Of a DNA stretch of 64,000 nt, positions 18,955-28,976 are shown piece after piece; the first letter of the stretch is position 1, and each line of letters begins with the position of its first letter. A program made the translations under genes and the position numbers. The notes under the pieces were generated by a model. That model searched no databases and was not told where the DNA came from. It saw only the letters and a list, made by a program, of their open reading frames with translations. The DNA lies in assembly GCF_019924045.1 (NCBI RefSeq), contig NZ_JAHXBN010000011.1:558001-622000 (forward strand). Direction: 5' to 3'. Source of the stretch: Dyadobacter fermentans (lineage in GTDB: Bacteria; Bacteroidota; Bacteroidia; Cytophagales; Spirosomataceae).

Positions 18955-20205
18955 TCAATGCGGCTCCGGATGTTCCAGATATCCATGGAAATCAACCTGC
19001 CGCATGCGCTTGCCGCTGCCCGGGTCCTTGTATTTGGAAAATGCCCAAAGTACATAAGAAGTAATGTCCTGATAAAAATCCGAGCGGATCGGGAACAGGC
19101 CGTCGCCGTTGCGTAATGCGTTGGTAAAGAGCACGACGGTAATATCCTCCGGACAGTGCATCCATACGCTCCTGAAACCCTTCGGATTGGGAATTCCGAT
19201 CCCCGAGTACCACCAGCCGTCGTGATAGCTGAATTTCCCCTCCGGCATGACGGCGCTGTAACTACCCAACCCATTGTTCACGATTTCGTCACGGATATCC
19301 TGTGTGATGACAGCGTTGTTTTGGGGCGAGAACAATGCGGCGTACAGTTTTACCCCCTGATTGGCCGTAAGATAAATACCATAACCACCGGTAGTCGAGC
19401 TGAAATCACCCGGATCGAAACCGTATTCGCCCGAGTACGGGTAGTCATAACCAAAGGTGGGTGTTGGCAGGCCGTTTGAAAAGGGACCGTCTACAACGAC
19501 CCCTGCCTTTTCGAAAATGTTCTTCTGAATATATTCCTCATATCCGTTCAAGGCAGACACCGCATCGTTGTTGTCGCTACCCGTGAATTCCAACCCATTG
19601 ATCGCCGGTATCAACACCCTGAAAAGTCCGAAGTTGGCATTCTGGTAACAGCTCGATCCATGGTTTTCTTTTTTGATACCATTTTCAATCAGCAATTTCA
19701 AACCGTACCAGACATTCTCGGTGAATGCACCATTCTTGCAGCTTTCAGTCATGCCTATGATCCCACTCGTGTGCGTGAGCAGGTCCTTGAATGTAATGAG
19801 CTCGATGTTAGGCCCTTTCACCCACGTTTTAGGCAAATAGTCGATAATTTTATCGGTTGTTTTGATCCCCTTTTGCTTGGCCAGTTTGAGGAAAGCAGCC
19901 GAAGTAATGGTCTTCGTCATGCTGGCAATCTGCATCTTAGTATCCGCCGTTATGGCCTTATTCTCTTGTATCTCTGCATTTCGGGCATAAAAACCACCCG
20001 CTCCGGTGCCAATCAGCTGGTCCTTTTTATACACTGCAAAACTGTAACCGAACCCCTTTCCTTTGAGTGAATCATCCAGGATTTCAACAAATTTCTTTGC
20101 CGACACTTCCTCCGTTACCGGATCCGGATCTTTGTCCTTTTTACAAGCAATAACAGTCGCGATAAAAAGGCAGGCGGTATAAATCAATGGTAAATGTAGC
20201 TTCAT
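18955..20205 (-). CDS. Serine hydrolase, beta-lactamase/class C family lipoprotein
   Basis: 416 aa with a lipoprotein signal (ATVIAC at residues 16-21, followed by KKDKDPD), so it is probably anchored in the envelope. The active-site S-x-x-K is SMTK in QIASMTKTIT, the second motif is Y-Q-N in SCYQNANFGLF, and a HDGWWYSG segment sits where the KTG-like box is expected. Such proteins are D-Ala-D-Ala peptidases or esterases more often than true beta-lactamases. The ATG at 20205 is chosen because it starts the signal peptide. Confidence 0.85.
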   Translation of the reverse strand: MKLHLPLIYTACLFIATVIACKKDKDPDPVTEEVSAKKFVEILDDSLKGKGFGYSFAVYKKDQLIGTGAGGFYARNAEIQENKAITADTKMQIASMTKTITSAAFLKLAKQKGIKTTDKIIDYLPKTWVKGPNIELITFKDLLTHTSGIIGMTESCKNGAFTENVWYGLKLLIENGIKKENHGSSCYQNANFGLFRVLIPAINGLEFTGSDNNDAVSALNGYEEYIQKNIFEKAGVVVDGPFSNGLPTPTFGYDYPYSGEYGFDPGDFSSTTGGYGIYLTANQGVKLYAALFSPQNNAVITQDIRDEIVNNGLGSYSAVMPEGKFSYHDGWWYSGIGIPNPKGFRSVWMHCPEDITVVLFTNALRNGDGLFPIRSDFYQDITSYVLWAFSKYKDPGSGKRMRQVDFHGYLEHPEPH

Positions 20206-20301
20206 GGCACTCAATATTATCAAAATGTAAAATGAAGATAGCAACTAGTCCGATTGCTTTCCAAACGGGTATTATTGTGATCAAAATCGTCCTAATTTAA
20301 C

Positions 20302-21705
20302 ATGCAATCTTTCAGTCATTTATACTCCAAATTCCTTTTTGCGGGAATGCTACTAACGGCCGGCACTGCGCCCGGTTATGCGCAGCAAAACAAAGCCTAC
20401 CCGCCTTCCTCCTTCCCCGATCGTATCATGTTAGGTTACAAGGGAAATCCTGCTGTATCCCAGGCCGTCAACTGGCGCACGGACTCGACCGTGACGACCG
20501 CCATGGCTGCAATACACGAAGCAGATCCTTCACCCGATTTCCCGTCCAAAGCGCGCACCGTACAGGCAGCTACGCACCAGGTGGTGATCGACGGCAAAAC
20601 GATCCATTATCACGAAGCGAATTTCGGAGATCTGAAACCCGCTACGCAGTACGTGTACCGTGTTGGTGACGGCAAAGCGTGGAGTGAATGGTTCCATTTC
20701 AAAACAGCGTCCGACAAGCCGGAACCGGTTTCGTTCCTCTATTTTGGAGATGCGCAAAACGACATTCGTTCGCTCTGGTCACGGGCGGTGCGCGGAGCGT
20801 TCGCGAATATGCCCAGGGCCAACCTGATGATCCACGCCGGCGACCTGATCAACAACTCCAATGCGGATTACCAATGGGGCGAATGGTTTGAGGCAGGTGG
20901 CTGGATCAACGGCATGGTACCCAACCTGGCCACTCCAGGTAACCACGAATATTACCGCGATGAAAAGCGTAACCTCTTCGTTTCAAAACATTGGAAGCCC
21001 CAGTTTGCATTGCCAGAAAACGGTCCGGAAGGTCTTTCAGAAACCGCATATTATATAGATTATCAGGGTATCCGCTTCATTTCACTCGATTCGCAGGCTG
21101 CAATCCTCGACTCAACGACCATGAAGAAGCAAGCTGCCTGGTTCGAGCAAATCACAACCAATAATCCGAACCGGTGGACAATCGTCGTGCATCACCACCC
21201 TATTTACTCTACCAAAAATGGCCGCGACAACGATGAATGGCGGGATACCATGGAGCCGTTGTACAAAAAGCACAAGGTGGATATCGTGCTGCAAGGCCAC
21301 GACCACACTTACGGGCGCGGGCTGAACATTCCGGTAGGTCAGAGCCGCAAAAAGCCCGATGGGCCTATTTATGTAGTATCGGTAAGTGGGCCGAAAATGT
21401 ATGACATCGGCTTGCAAAACTGGATGGATCGTGCTGCTTCGAATACGCAATTGTATCAGGCCATTACGGTTGATCAGAACAAACTTGCATTCAAGGCATT
21501 TACCGTCAATGGCGATTTGTACGATGCATTTGATTTGAATAAAGATAAAAACGGCGTCAATACGCTGGTGGAGCTTTCAAATACGCTAAAAATGCAGGAG
21601 CGGCTCGATCTGCCGGAGCATTACATGAAAACTTTCAAGGAGGAAGAGTTGAAAGAATATAACCAGCGTTATCAGGAATATAAAAAGCGCAAAGGCATTA
21701 AATAA
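20302..21705 (+). CDS. Purple acid phosphatase-like metallophosphoesterase, secreted
   Basis: 467 aa with a signal peptide ending near GYAQQNK. An N-terminal fibronectin-like domain (about residues 35-135) precedes the calcineurin-like metal site: YFGDAQND, HAGDLINNSNADYQW, GNHEYYRD, HHHPIYS and QGHDHTYGRG. All usual metal ligands appear to be present. The probable role is release of phosphate from phosphomonoesters in the periplasm or outside. It is monocistronic and followed by a strong terminator. Confidence 0.9.
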   Translation: MQSFSHLYSKFLFAGMLLTAGTAPGYAQQNKAYPPSSFPDRIMLGYKGNPAVSQAVNWRTDSTVTTAMAAIHEADPSPDFPSKARTVQAATHQVVIDGKTIHYHEANFGDLKPATQYVYRVGDGKAWSEWFHFKTASDKPEPVSFLYFGDAQNDIRSLWSRAVRGAFANMPRANLMIHAGDLINNSNADYQWGEWFEAGGWINGMVPNLATPGNHEYYRDEKRNLFVSKHWKPQFALPENGPEGLSETAYYIDYQGIRFISLDSQAAILDSTTMKKQAAWFEQITTNNPNRWTIVVHHHPIYSTKNGRDNDEWRDTMEPLYKKHKVDIVLQGHDHTYGRGLNIPVGQSRKKPDGPIYVVSVSGPKMYDIGLQNWMDRAASNTQLYQAITVDQNKLAFKAFTVNGDLYDAFDLNKDKNGVNTLVELSNTLKMQERLDLPEHYMKTFKEEELKEYNQRYQEYKKRKGIK

Positions 21706-21721
21706 TGCTAATGAAGCGTAG

Positions 21722-21758
21722 AAAAAGGCAGGCATTTGATGTAAATGCCTGCCTTTTT
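21722..21758. terminator. Bidirectional rho-independent terminator
   Basis: A perfect 16-bp stem (21722-21737 with 21743-21758) with a GATGT loop lies between two convergent genes. Poly-A on the left and poly-T on the right allow termination in both directions. Confidence 0.9.
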
Positions 21759-21766
21759 ACTTTTTC

Positions 21767-24751
21767 CTATTTCAGTTTAACCGCATACAATGCATTGCGG
21801 CCGGTAATGAAAAGCGTATCGCCTGCCACGGTTATCGTGGAAGGTCTTTCCGGCGTTTCGATCATATTGATTTCTTTCCCGGAAGGATCGAACACATACA
21901 CCTGGCCGTCCGCAATATAAACGTTGCCCTGGCTGTCCACCGCCGAGCTGAATTCCCCTTTTTCAGCAAACAACCGGGGTTCCGACAAATGCCCCTGCGG
22001 CCCCACATTGAACCGAACGGTCCTTTTCAAATACTCATCGGCACCGTACAGCACTTTTCCGGGATAGCCCTCCACCAATGCATTCGACCGTGCCAGGTCG
22101 TATACTACCGGCACGGTCGTCACGCCGTCCGGTGCCAGCCAGCATTCTTTGAACTGGTTGGTACTTACTTTCAGGAAATCGCCCGAATCGCGGCGGCGGT
22201 TGGAAGGGTTCAATGTTTTGACAAGGCCGGTTACCTTTTCAACAGGTACTTTTTGAAGCAGATGCATAGATTCCTCCGGCTGATCCGGATTCATGGCATA
22301 CACCAATGTCCCAAAACCGTTGTTTCCCCACCCGCTGAACGAGGTACCGGCCGCATCCGGCGGGTTCGGGAAGGTTTCGGGCTTTCCGTCCACCAGGTAG
22401 CCCGGTTTGGGGGAATATTTAAATACTACGATCAGATTATCCTTCGTATCGACGCCCATGGAAAGCGGCTCCCATGGAAAATCGGCTACAAGGCTTAACG
22501 CATTCGTGCCGGCCGACCATTTATAAATCCTCCGGGCCCGTGATTCGCTGAAATACACATTTCCCTTGCTATCGTGACAAATACCATCTGCAAACTCAAA
22601 ACCCTTAGCCAGTTGCACCGCCTTTCCTACCTGTAAATCAACCATACGGGGCCTCGGGTTATCGATGACCAACCGGTTGAATTCCCAGGGTCGCACCTCA
22701 ATACCGGTATTCACATCGTACAAAGGCACAGTCGACGGGTACTTGGTCTGACTATAATTGTGCACATTTAAAAATTCCAGCTTCCGGTTGTTCCAGGAGC
22801 GGATTGAATGTGGAAACGGTGTGCTCACGCGGATTACCCTGAACATATACAGGTTGGCAAACAGCATATTATCGCAAAATTCGATTTCCAGTGGCTGGCA
22901 ACCTGAACTCTCCTTACTCTCCTCCTCGAGCTGCAAGGCATAAACTTTCCAGTTTGACACATTTTTAAACCGCACCTCATTACGCACATGGTGCTCGACC
23001 GACATCGCATACACGCGCCCGGGCGTAGACGTGTTCGACACATATGTACCTGCGGATGCGAAGGTATTCGCAGTCCAGATATTCTTAAATGTGCCACCGC
23101 CGCCATTAGTTATCCAAAGGCTCCAATACTGGGTATCCCAATGCTGCTCGTTGCCCACATGCGACGAGTTATTCAAAGCCTCCTGCCCCGGCCGTTTCCG
23201 GGCAATGTTACCATGCCCGCCTAGAAACTTCACATCATTGACATAGGAGTTGGCACCGGCCATCCATTTCAAACCCACCGCCCGCGGATTGCTTGCCGCA
23301 GTGGAAATACCGATCCCCGTGAGGACATTACTCCCACCCTCCGACGATTCCACCATCGGCTTCGGTGGCCCGAAACTTCCGAACGCCTCCGTGTTATCCT
23401 GCAAAATAAATTGAGTAGAAACCGGATTGAGACCAATCAGCGCTGTTTTTTCTTTCAGTTTCAGAGTTTCGGTAATGCGGTACCAGCCTTGCGGGACGTA
23501 GATCGCCCCGTATTGGTCGATGGCCGCCTGAATGGCCTTTGTATCGTCCGTAACGCCGTCGCCTTTGGCGCCCAGCATTTTGAGATTTGCCCAGGTACTG
23601 ATGTCCGGGAATACGGGAATGTCTTTCGCAGCTGATACAGCGTCTGTTTTGAGGGTTTCCAAGTCCTGAACCGTGGTATGCACCGGCTTTGCGTCGATGG
23701 AAGCCATTTGCAGGCCGTGGGCCAGGCTTTTTACCTTGTACATTTCACCTTGACCGGCAACTTGCTTCCCGCTCATGCGGAAACTCGCCAATAATGGCAC
23801 CTTTTTGCAGTCGATGTTGCGCAAACTGATCTGAGTATACGCATTGTTTTCATTGCTGATCACCAACGCGGGACCGCTCACATTTTCGAAACGGCTGTCT
23901 TCCATAAACAGCTTTTCATAGAAATTAGGATTGATCTCCAACACCGTCGGCACGTTCCTGACGGTCATCCGAACGATCGTCAACCCCGATTCCTGCGAGC
24001 GGATCGCCGCCTTGCGCTGGCCTTCAAAATAAGTATCGACCATCATAAACTGCCAGCCGGGTGACGGTTTGAAGGTATAAATGCCATATTCCCCCCCGAA
24101 AAAGCGAACATCCTCCATTTCATTTCCCACATCGAACATACCGGCTTTCCCGGTTCCCGCATAAATATCGACATGCGAAATAAAACTATGCTGTGCGAAA
24201 TGCGTTCGCAATGCCACCGCCGACGGGTTACCCGCGCCTATCCGCAAATCCACGTTCGACATCGCGCTGTAAAAAGTACTCGCGCCGGCATCCGGGATCG
24301 GCTGGCCGTCCTTCGGAATGGAAGATGTGAACCAGAACATGTATTTCGCATTGCCTTTGTCCTGCGGATATTCCTCCTGAAAACCCGGCGCATTGTCGGC
24401 CAGAACGATGAGCGGGCGCTTTTTACCGTAGCCTATCACCCGCACGGCTGTGGGAATGTAGATCGTCTTTCTGATCTTATATGTGCCCTCGGGAATGAAT
24501 ACAATGCCGAAATTGTATTTGATTTTCACCTCATTGATAGCCCGTTGCAGCTCATCGGAGACATCGGTTTTACCATCACTAGTGATTTTGAAGTTCTCTG
24601 GGGTAAAGTAAATAGCGTCCTCGTCGTTCAGCCGCGCCTGGTAAAAAGATTTACTTTCAGGTACCGCATTCATCTTCGGCTTTTCCTTTTGTGCAAAGCC
24701 GGTTTGCTGCACTAAAAGCATCAGCGCGAGCATTAAAATTCTGTTCAGCAT
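21767..24751 (-). CDS. Secreted double pectate-lyase-fold protein with SMP-30/NHL-like C-terminus
   Basis: 994 aa with a signal peptide (LMLLVQQTGFAQ). Two modules open with the pectate-lyase-3/GH55-type motif: ITSDGKTDVSDELQRAI with VFIPEGTYKI near residue 55, and GAKGDGVTDDTKAIQAAI with IYVPQGWYRI near residue 395. These are right-handed beta-helix repeats. From about residue 735 a beta-propeller-like region begins (FADGICHDSKGNVYFSES, then VDSQGNVYIADGQVYVFD). It probably acts on an extracellular polysaccharide; the chemistry is unknown. The ThuA gene lies 6 bases upstream in the same direction. Confidence 0.8.
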   Translation of the reverse strand: MLNRILMLALMLLVQQTGFAQKEKPKMNAVPESKSFYQARLNDEDAIYFTPENFKITSDGKTDVSDELQRAINEVKIKYNFGIVFIPEGTYKIRKTIYIPTAVRVIGYGKKRPLIVLADNAPGFQEEYPQDKGNAKYMFWFTSSIPKDGQPIPDAGASTFYSAMSNVDLRIGAGNPSAVALRTHFAQHSFISHVDIYAGTGKAGMFDVGNEMEDVRFFGGEYGIYTFKPSPGWQFMMVDTYFEGQRKAAIRSQESGLTIVRMTVRNVPTVLEINPNFYEKLFMEDSRFENVSGPALVISNENNAYTQISLRNIDCKKVPLLASFRMSGKQVAGQGEMYKVKSLAHGLQMASIDAKPVHTTVQDLETLKTDAVSAAKDIPVFPDISTWANLKMLGAKGDGVTDDTKAIQAAIDQYGAIYVPQGWYRITETLKLKEKTALIGLNPVSTQFILQDNTEAFGSFGPPKPMVESSEGGSNVLTGIGISTAASNPRAVGLKWMAGANSYVNDVKFLGGHGNIARKRPGQEALNNSSHVGNEQHWDTQYWSLWITNGGGGTFKNIWTANTFASAGTYVSNTSTPGRVYAMSVEHHVRNEVRFKNVSNWKVYALQLEEESKESSGCQPLEIEFCDNMLFANLYMFRVIRVSTPFPHSIRSWNNRKLEFLNVHNYSQTKYPSTVPLYDVNTGIEVRPWEFNRLVIDNPRPRMVDLQVGKAVQLAKGFEFADGICHDSKGNVYFSESRARRIYKWSAGTNALSLVADFPWEPLSMGVDTKDNLIVVFKYSPKPGYLVDGKPETFPNPPDAAGTSFSGWGNNGFGTLVYAMNPDQPEESMHLLQKVPVEKVTGLVKTLNPSNRRRDSGDFLKVSTNQFKECWLAPDGVTTVPVVYDLARSNALVEGYPGKVLYGADEYLKRTVRFNVGPQGHLSEPRLFAEKGEFSSAVDSQGNVYIADGQVYVFDPSGKEINMIETPERPSTITVAGDTLFITGRNALYAVKLK

Positions 24752-24757
24752 ATCCCG

Positions 24758-25534
24758 TTATTTTTTTGCAGCCCAGAGGATGGCGTTTTTGAAAATGGTT
24801 TTATAAACGTCGCTTTCGAACAGCACCGGCGAATGGCCCATGAAAATGTAAACATTTCTCGCCTTCTTTTTCGGGTTCGACCACACGACGGGGTGATCGC
24901 CCATTTTGATCTTCGAATCCGGCTGGTAGGTAGATTCGTCGACGCTCGCGATCACATCCACATTTGGCCGCGGGCTTTTGTCGTAGATATACCATTCCTC
25001 TTTCTGCACTGGAAATGTCGCCGGTACGCCGTTCATAATCGGATGCTTGGCATTTTCTACTTTCACCGTCGCAGCCGCGAAATCGGCGATGTAGTTGTTG
25101 TAGCGGATACGGCCCATGAAATCCGAAAACCACGGCCAGATTTTGTAGCCATCAAATTCTCCCAGCAAAGTGGCATGGTGAAAACCGATCCAGCCGCCCT
25201 TACCTTCGTCAACATATTTTTCAAATGCGGCAGCTGCTTCCGGCTTCCACGCGTAGGGCGCAAAATCAAGCTGTATAATGAGCTGGTATTGAGACAAAAA
25301 AGCCGCATTAATCGGATCAGTTTTGTCAATGTAGTCTATACTGAAATGCTCTTTTTCAGCCAGCGAATCCAGCCATGGCCGGGCTGCTTTGGAATATGCG
25401 ATGTGGTGACCGCCCGGTTCGGCCATGGCCAGAACGCGAAATTTGGGCTTGGTCTGCGCCCAGGAAGCCGTCGTACCGGCGATAAGCCACAGCACGACGT
25501 AACAAACCGGAATTTTCCGGAATACATTTTTCAT
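24758..25534 (-). CDS. ThuA domain protein, exported
   Basis: 258 aa with an N-terminal signal peptide (LWLIAGTTASWAQ). The ThuA/glutamine-amidotransferase-like fold is indicated by FRVLAMAEPGGHH at the start, GGWIGFHHATL in the middle and HPVVWSNPKKKARNVYIFMGH near the end. Relatives occur with sugar-degradation genes in Bacteroidota. The original thuA is linked to trehalose use, but that role should not be transferred. It probably forms an operon with the downstream pectate-lyase-fold gene. Confidence 0.85.
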   Translation of the reverse strand: MKNVFRKIPVCYVVLWLIAGTTASWAQTKPKFRVLAMAEPGGHHIAYSKAARPWLDSLAEKEHFSIDYIDKTDPINAAFLSQYQLIIQLDFAPYAWKPEAAAAFEKYVDEGKGGWIGFHHATLLGEFDGYKIWPWFSDFMGRIRYNNYIADFAAATVKVENAKHPIMNGVPATFPVQKEEWYIYDKSPRPNVDVIASVDESTYQPDSKIKMGDHPVVWSNPKKKARNVYIFMGHSPVLFESDVYKTIFKNAILWAAKK

Positions 25535-25582
25535 TGGATTTAGGATTTAGGGATTTAGGATTAAAATAGTACTAACTCAATA

Positions 25583-27451
25583 TCAGCGCATAACCGGTAA
25601 AGTAATGGTACTGGGGTTCTTCGCATCGTGATGGATCGTAATCCGCGATTTCTGGAAATCCGATTCAGAAGCTTCGAATATATTCATGAATTTCTGCGGG
25701 TTACGGTCAACCAGCGGAAACCAGCTGCTCTGTATTTGCACCATCACACGATGGCCTTTCTTGAATGTATGCGCCACTTCATTCAGCTTCACAGTTACCT
25801 TTTCGATCTTGCCTTTCACAAAAGGCTCCGGTTTCGAAAAGCTGTTCCGGAACTTCCCACGGAGTACCTCCGCCCGCACCATCTGCTGGTAGCCATCCAT
25901 TACTACCGGCTTTCCACCCTCCTGAGCGCCCGGTATCGTCGACCCTGCCGGCCAGACATCGATTACCTTCACAATGAAATCTGCATCTGAGCCAGTCATA
26001 GAAACCATCAGATTCGCCACTATTTCGCCGGCCAGAGTCAAGTCCTCCGTCAAAGTATCGGTTTGGAAACTGACCACATCGGGGCGACGCGACGCAAACC
26101 GTTGGTCCTCGGCCATGTACTCATTGTTTCTGTGTCCACTGATCACATTCGTGTAAGGCACCGGTTTAGCGGGGTCGCTTTCATAGGTAGTAGAACCGTT
26201 CGCATCGCCTTGCTTTTCCGACAAACTCCCCTTCTCCCTCAAATAGTAGGACACAGGCGCGCTGTTTTTCGGTGGCCATGCGTCATAGTTCCGCCATTGA
26301 TTGGAGCCGGTTTCAAAAACAGTTACCTCGGGTTGATTGAACGCCCCTTTCCCTTTGAGATAAAAGTTGAAAAACTTCGTCTCGATTTCTTCCTGATAAT
26401 ACCTGTTCACATCCGCTCCGAACTGATATTGCGCAAAACCTTTCCACGCAGGCGCGGCCCAGCCCCCGTGCGTCCACGGGCCCATTACGAGGCGGTTGTT
26501 ATTGCCGGGGCTTTGCTTTTCAATCGCCGCGTAGGTTTTCAATGCCCCGTACAAATCCTCGGCATCAAACCAGCCGCCTACGACGAGCACCGCCGGTTTA
26601 ATGTTTTTCAAATGGTTTTTAATATTTCGCGACTGCCAGAATTCATCATACACCGGATGCGCGGTGGTCTGCCGCCAAATGCTGTTCGGATCAGCGAAAT
26701 AAGGAGCGGCATTGCTCTTTTTCAGTGGGCCAAAATCGAGGAAGTACTTGTACGCATCATTGTACTCTGCATTGAAATGGCTCTTATAATTCGTCCCGTC
26801 CTTACTTTTGGGGCCGTCGAAACCGCTGTAAAAGCCAAAATTATCCATCAAAAAGAACGCCCCGTTGTGGTAGCAGTCGTCGCCGATAAACTCATCGGAC
26901 ATGGGTGCTTGCGGCGAAACGGCCGCCATAGCGGGGTGCGCATTCGGCAATCCCGCAGAAGAATAGTAGCCAGGAAACGAAATGCCCCACTGCCCTACTT
27001 TACCGTTATTCTTGGTGTTTTTTAGAAGCCATTCGACCGTGTCATAGGTGTCGCTCGATTCGTCCACATCTTTATTGCTCTTTTTGTGCTCGATCGCCGG
27101 CGTCATTTCCCGGAAATTGCCTTCGCTTTTGTAGCGGCCACGCGCATCCTGGTACACAAAAATGTATTTCTCGCGCATCAAATGCACATTAGGCCCAAGC
27201 GTGCGACGGTAATTATTCTCCCCATAAGGCCGCACCGAATACGGCGTACGCTGCATAATGATCGGGTAGGTCTGCGAATCGTCTTTGGGGGTGTAAATAG
27301 CGGTGAAGAGTTTCACACCATCCCGCATGGTAATGTATTGCTCTGTTTTGGTGTAGTTGGCTTTGACCCAGCTCGTATCCGGGGCTGATTGCTGGGCGAC
27401 GGCTGCCCACGATAAAAGGCACAATAAATAGAGCAATACATTTCTCTTCAT
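25583..27451 (-). CDS. CocE/NonD family X-Pro dipeptidyl-peptidase-like hydrolase, secreted
   Basis: 622 aa with a signal peptide (CLLSWAAVAQQ). The N-terminal alpha/beta-hydrolase domain has the nucleophile motif GISFPG (Ser in GQWGISFPGYYSS) and an oxyanion region MQRTPYSVRPYG. The C-terminal jelly-roll domain (about residues 430-615, with DADFIVKVIDVWP) is typical of cocaine esterase and glutaryl-7-ACA acylase relatives. It hydrolyses an ester or amide whose identity cannot be read from sequence. Confidence 0.88.
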   Translation of the reverse strand: MKRNVLLYLLCLLSWAAVAQQSAPDTSWVKANYTKTEQYITMRDGVKLFTAIYTPKDDSQTYPIIMQRTPYSVRPYGENNYRRTLGPNVHLMREKYIFVYQDARGRYKSEGNFREMTPAIEHKKSNKDVDESSDTYDTVEWLLKNTKNNGKVGQWGISFPGYYSSAGLPNAHPAMAAVSPQAPMSDEFIGDDCYHNGAFFLMDNFGFYSGFDGPKSKDGTNYKSHFNAEYNDAYKYFLDFGPLKKSNAAPYFADPNSIWRQTTAHPVYDEFWQSRNIKNHLKNIKPAVLVVGGWFDAEDLYGALKTYAAIEKQSPGNNNRLVMGPWTHGGWAAPAWKGFAQYQFGADVNRYYQEEIETKFFNFYLKGKGAFNQPEVTVFETGSNQWRNYDAWPPKNSAPVSYYLREKGSLSEKQGDANGSTTYESDPAKPVPYTNVISGHRNNEYMAEDQRFASRRPDVVSFQTDTLTEDLTLAGEIVANLMVSMTGSDADFIVKVIDVWPAGSTIPGAQEGGKPVVMDGYQQMVRAEVLRGKFRNSFSKPEPFVKGKIEKVTVKLNEVAHTFKKGHRVMVQIQSSWFPLVDRNPQKFMNIFEASESDFQKSRITIHHDAKNPSTITLPVMR

Positions 27452-27544
27452 GACTATTTGGTTTTGTTTGGATTAGTAAATTCAAAAATACGTAAGAAAC
27501 CGTACATTCGTCCAGTTTAAACTTTCACCACTCCTCCACATGCT

Positions 27545-28681
27545 ATGCGTAAACGGATCATTAAATTTTCCTTCATGATATTCTTCATTTTTCTGGCATT
27601 GATCGCCATTGGCGTGTATGCATTCATGCAACAGCCATTATTCGGAAGACACCCTTCGGGCGCGCGGCTCGAAAGAATCCAAAAATCACCACACTACCGC
27701 GACGGGCAGTTTCAAAACGAGAGCTTCACGCCCGATCTCGCCGAAGGCAACAGCTACTTCAAGGTTTTTACGAAGTTTTTTTTCGGCAAAAGCAAATACA
27801 ACATTCCCGGCGCATTGATCCCCTCCCAAAAAACAGACTTGCTGCATCTGAAACCGGAAGAAAATGTACTGGTATGGTTTGGACATTCGTCCTATTTCAT
27901 GCAGGTCGACGGTAAAACCATTCTCGTCGACCCGGTTTTCAGCGGCAGTGCCTCGCCCATTAAATTCACCACGCCGAGCTTCAAGGGCAGTGATATCTAT
28001 AAAGTGGAAGATTTGCCGGCTATCGACTATCTCTTCATTTCGCACGACCACTGGGACCACCTCGACTACGAAACCATCCTGAAACTCAAAACCAAGGTAA
28101 AAAAGGTCATAACCGGCCTCGGTACCGGAGAGCACCTGGAATATTGGGGTTACGACGTGGCCAATATCATCGAAAAAGACTGGAACGAAAGCGCCGACCT
28201 CGGCGATGGCTTTAAAGTGAATGTGACGCCCGGAAGGCATTTTTCCGGCCGCGATTTCAGCCGGAACCGTGCACTGTGGGTATCATTCGTTTTGCAAACG
28301 CCGACCTTAAAAATCTTCATCGGCGGGGATTCGGGTTATGACAATCATTTCAAAAAGATTGGTGCCCAATTCGGTCCATTCGACCTCGCATTGCTGGAAT
28401 GCGGCCAGTACAACGAAGCCTGGAAATACATCCACATGATGCCCGAAGAAACCGTCACCGCCGCCCGCGAACTCGGTGCCAAAAAGCTGATGCCCGTTCA
28501 CTGGGCCAAATTCGCCCTCTCTATCCACGACTGGAACGAACCCATCCTCCGCGCCAGCGCCGAAGCCCAAAAGCAAGGCATGCCGCTTGTAACCCCGCTC
28601 ATCGGGCAAAAGGTAGAATTAAAAGGAGATCAGACATTTACGCAATGGTGGAAGGAAGCACGGTTGCAGCCGGAGGGGTAG
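27545..28681 (+). CDS. MBL-fold metallohydrolase (UlaG/NAPE-PLD-like), membrane-anchored or exported
   Basis: 378 aa with an N-terminal hydrophobic segment (FSFMIFFIFLALIAIGVYAF). The metal-binding motif is SHDHWDHLD, followed by a conserved His in TPGRHFSGRD, an Asp in IGGDSGYD and a C-terminal MPVHWAKF. This arrangement matches the lipid/lactone hydrolase branch of the beta-lactamase fold, which includes N-acyl-phosphatidylethanolamine phospholipase D. The substrate is unknown. Confidence 0.85.
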   Translation: MRKRIIKFSFMIFFIFLALIAIGVYAFMQQPLFGRHPSGARLERIQKSPHYRDGQFQNESFTPDLAEGNSYFKVFTKFFFGKSKYNIPGALIPSQKTDLLHLKPEENVLVWFGHSSYFMQVDGKTILVDPVFSGSASPIKFTTPSFKGSDIYKVEDLPAIDYLFISHDHWDHLDYETILKLKTKVKKVITGLGTGEHLEYWGYDVANIIEKDWNESADLGDGFKVNVTPGRHFSGRDFSRNRALWVSFVLQTPTLKIFIGGDSGYDNHFKKIGAQFGPFDLALLECGQYNEAWKYIHMMPEETVTAARELGAKKLMPVHWAKFALSIHDWNEPILRASAEAQKQGMPLVTPLIGQKVELKGDQTFTQWWKEARLQPEG

Positions 28682-28752
28682 GAAAAGCACCGGAAATTTT
28701 TGAACTTTGAGTATCTGACAACCGGGAGGTACTCCCTAAACACACTACGAAA

Positions 28753-28947
28753 ATGACACAGGAACTGGTTGACAAAGTGCGGGCTTATGTGGCCGAGCGC
28801 AAGCGAGAGCTAGAAACTTCGCCCAATGCCCAAAACTTAGCCCGGAAACGGCTTCAAGAATTGGGCTATTTAGACGAAAACGGAGAGATAGCGGAACCAT
28901 ACCGACAAGGAATTCCCAAAGACAGGAAGCCAGTCGGTTGTCCATAA
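28753..28947 (+). CDS. Small protein, candidate antitoxin to the ADP-ribosyltransferase-like protein
   Basis: 64 aa (MTQELVDKVRAYVAERKREL then ARKRLQELGYLDENGEIAEPY and GIPKDRKPVGC). A charged helical N-terminus is followed by a short conserved-looking tail. It lies 29 bases before the gene at 28977 in the same direction. A partial second copy of its tail follows that gene at 29565-29633. No family is recognised; the antitoxin role is inferred from pairing. Confidence 0.6.
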   Translation: MTQELVDKVRAYVAERKRELETSPNAQNLARKRLQELGYLDENGEIAEPYRQGIPKDRKPVGCP

Positions 28948-28976
28948 TTAATTCAGCAATTCACACACTACTTTTC

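Noticed and set aside
26063..27025. 320-codon frame opposite the CocE-type hydrolase gene
   Set aside because: Antisense shadow of a well-supported gene, with Arg/Val-rich sequence and no motifs.
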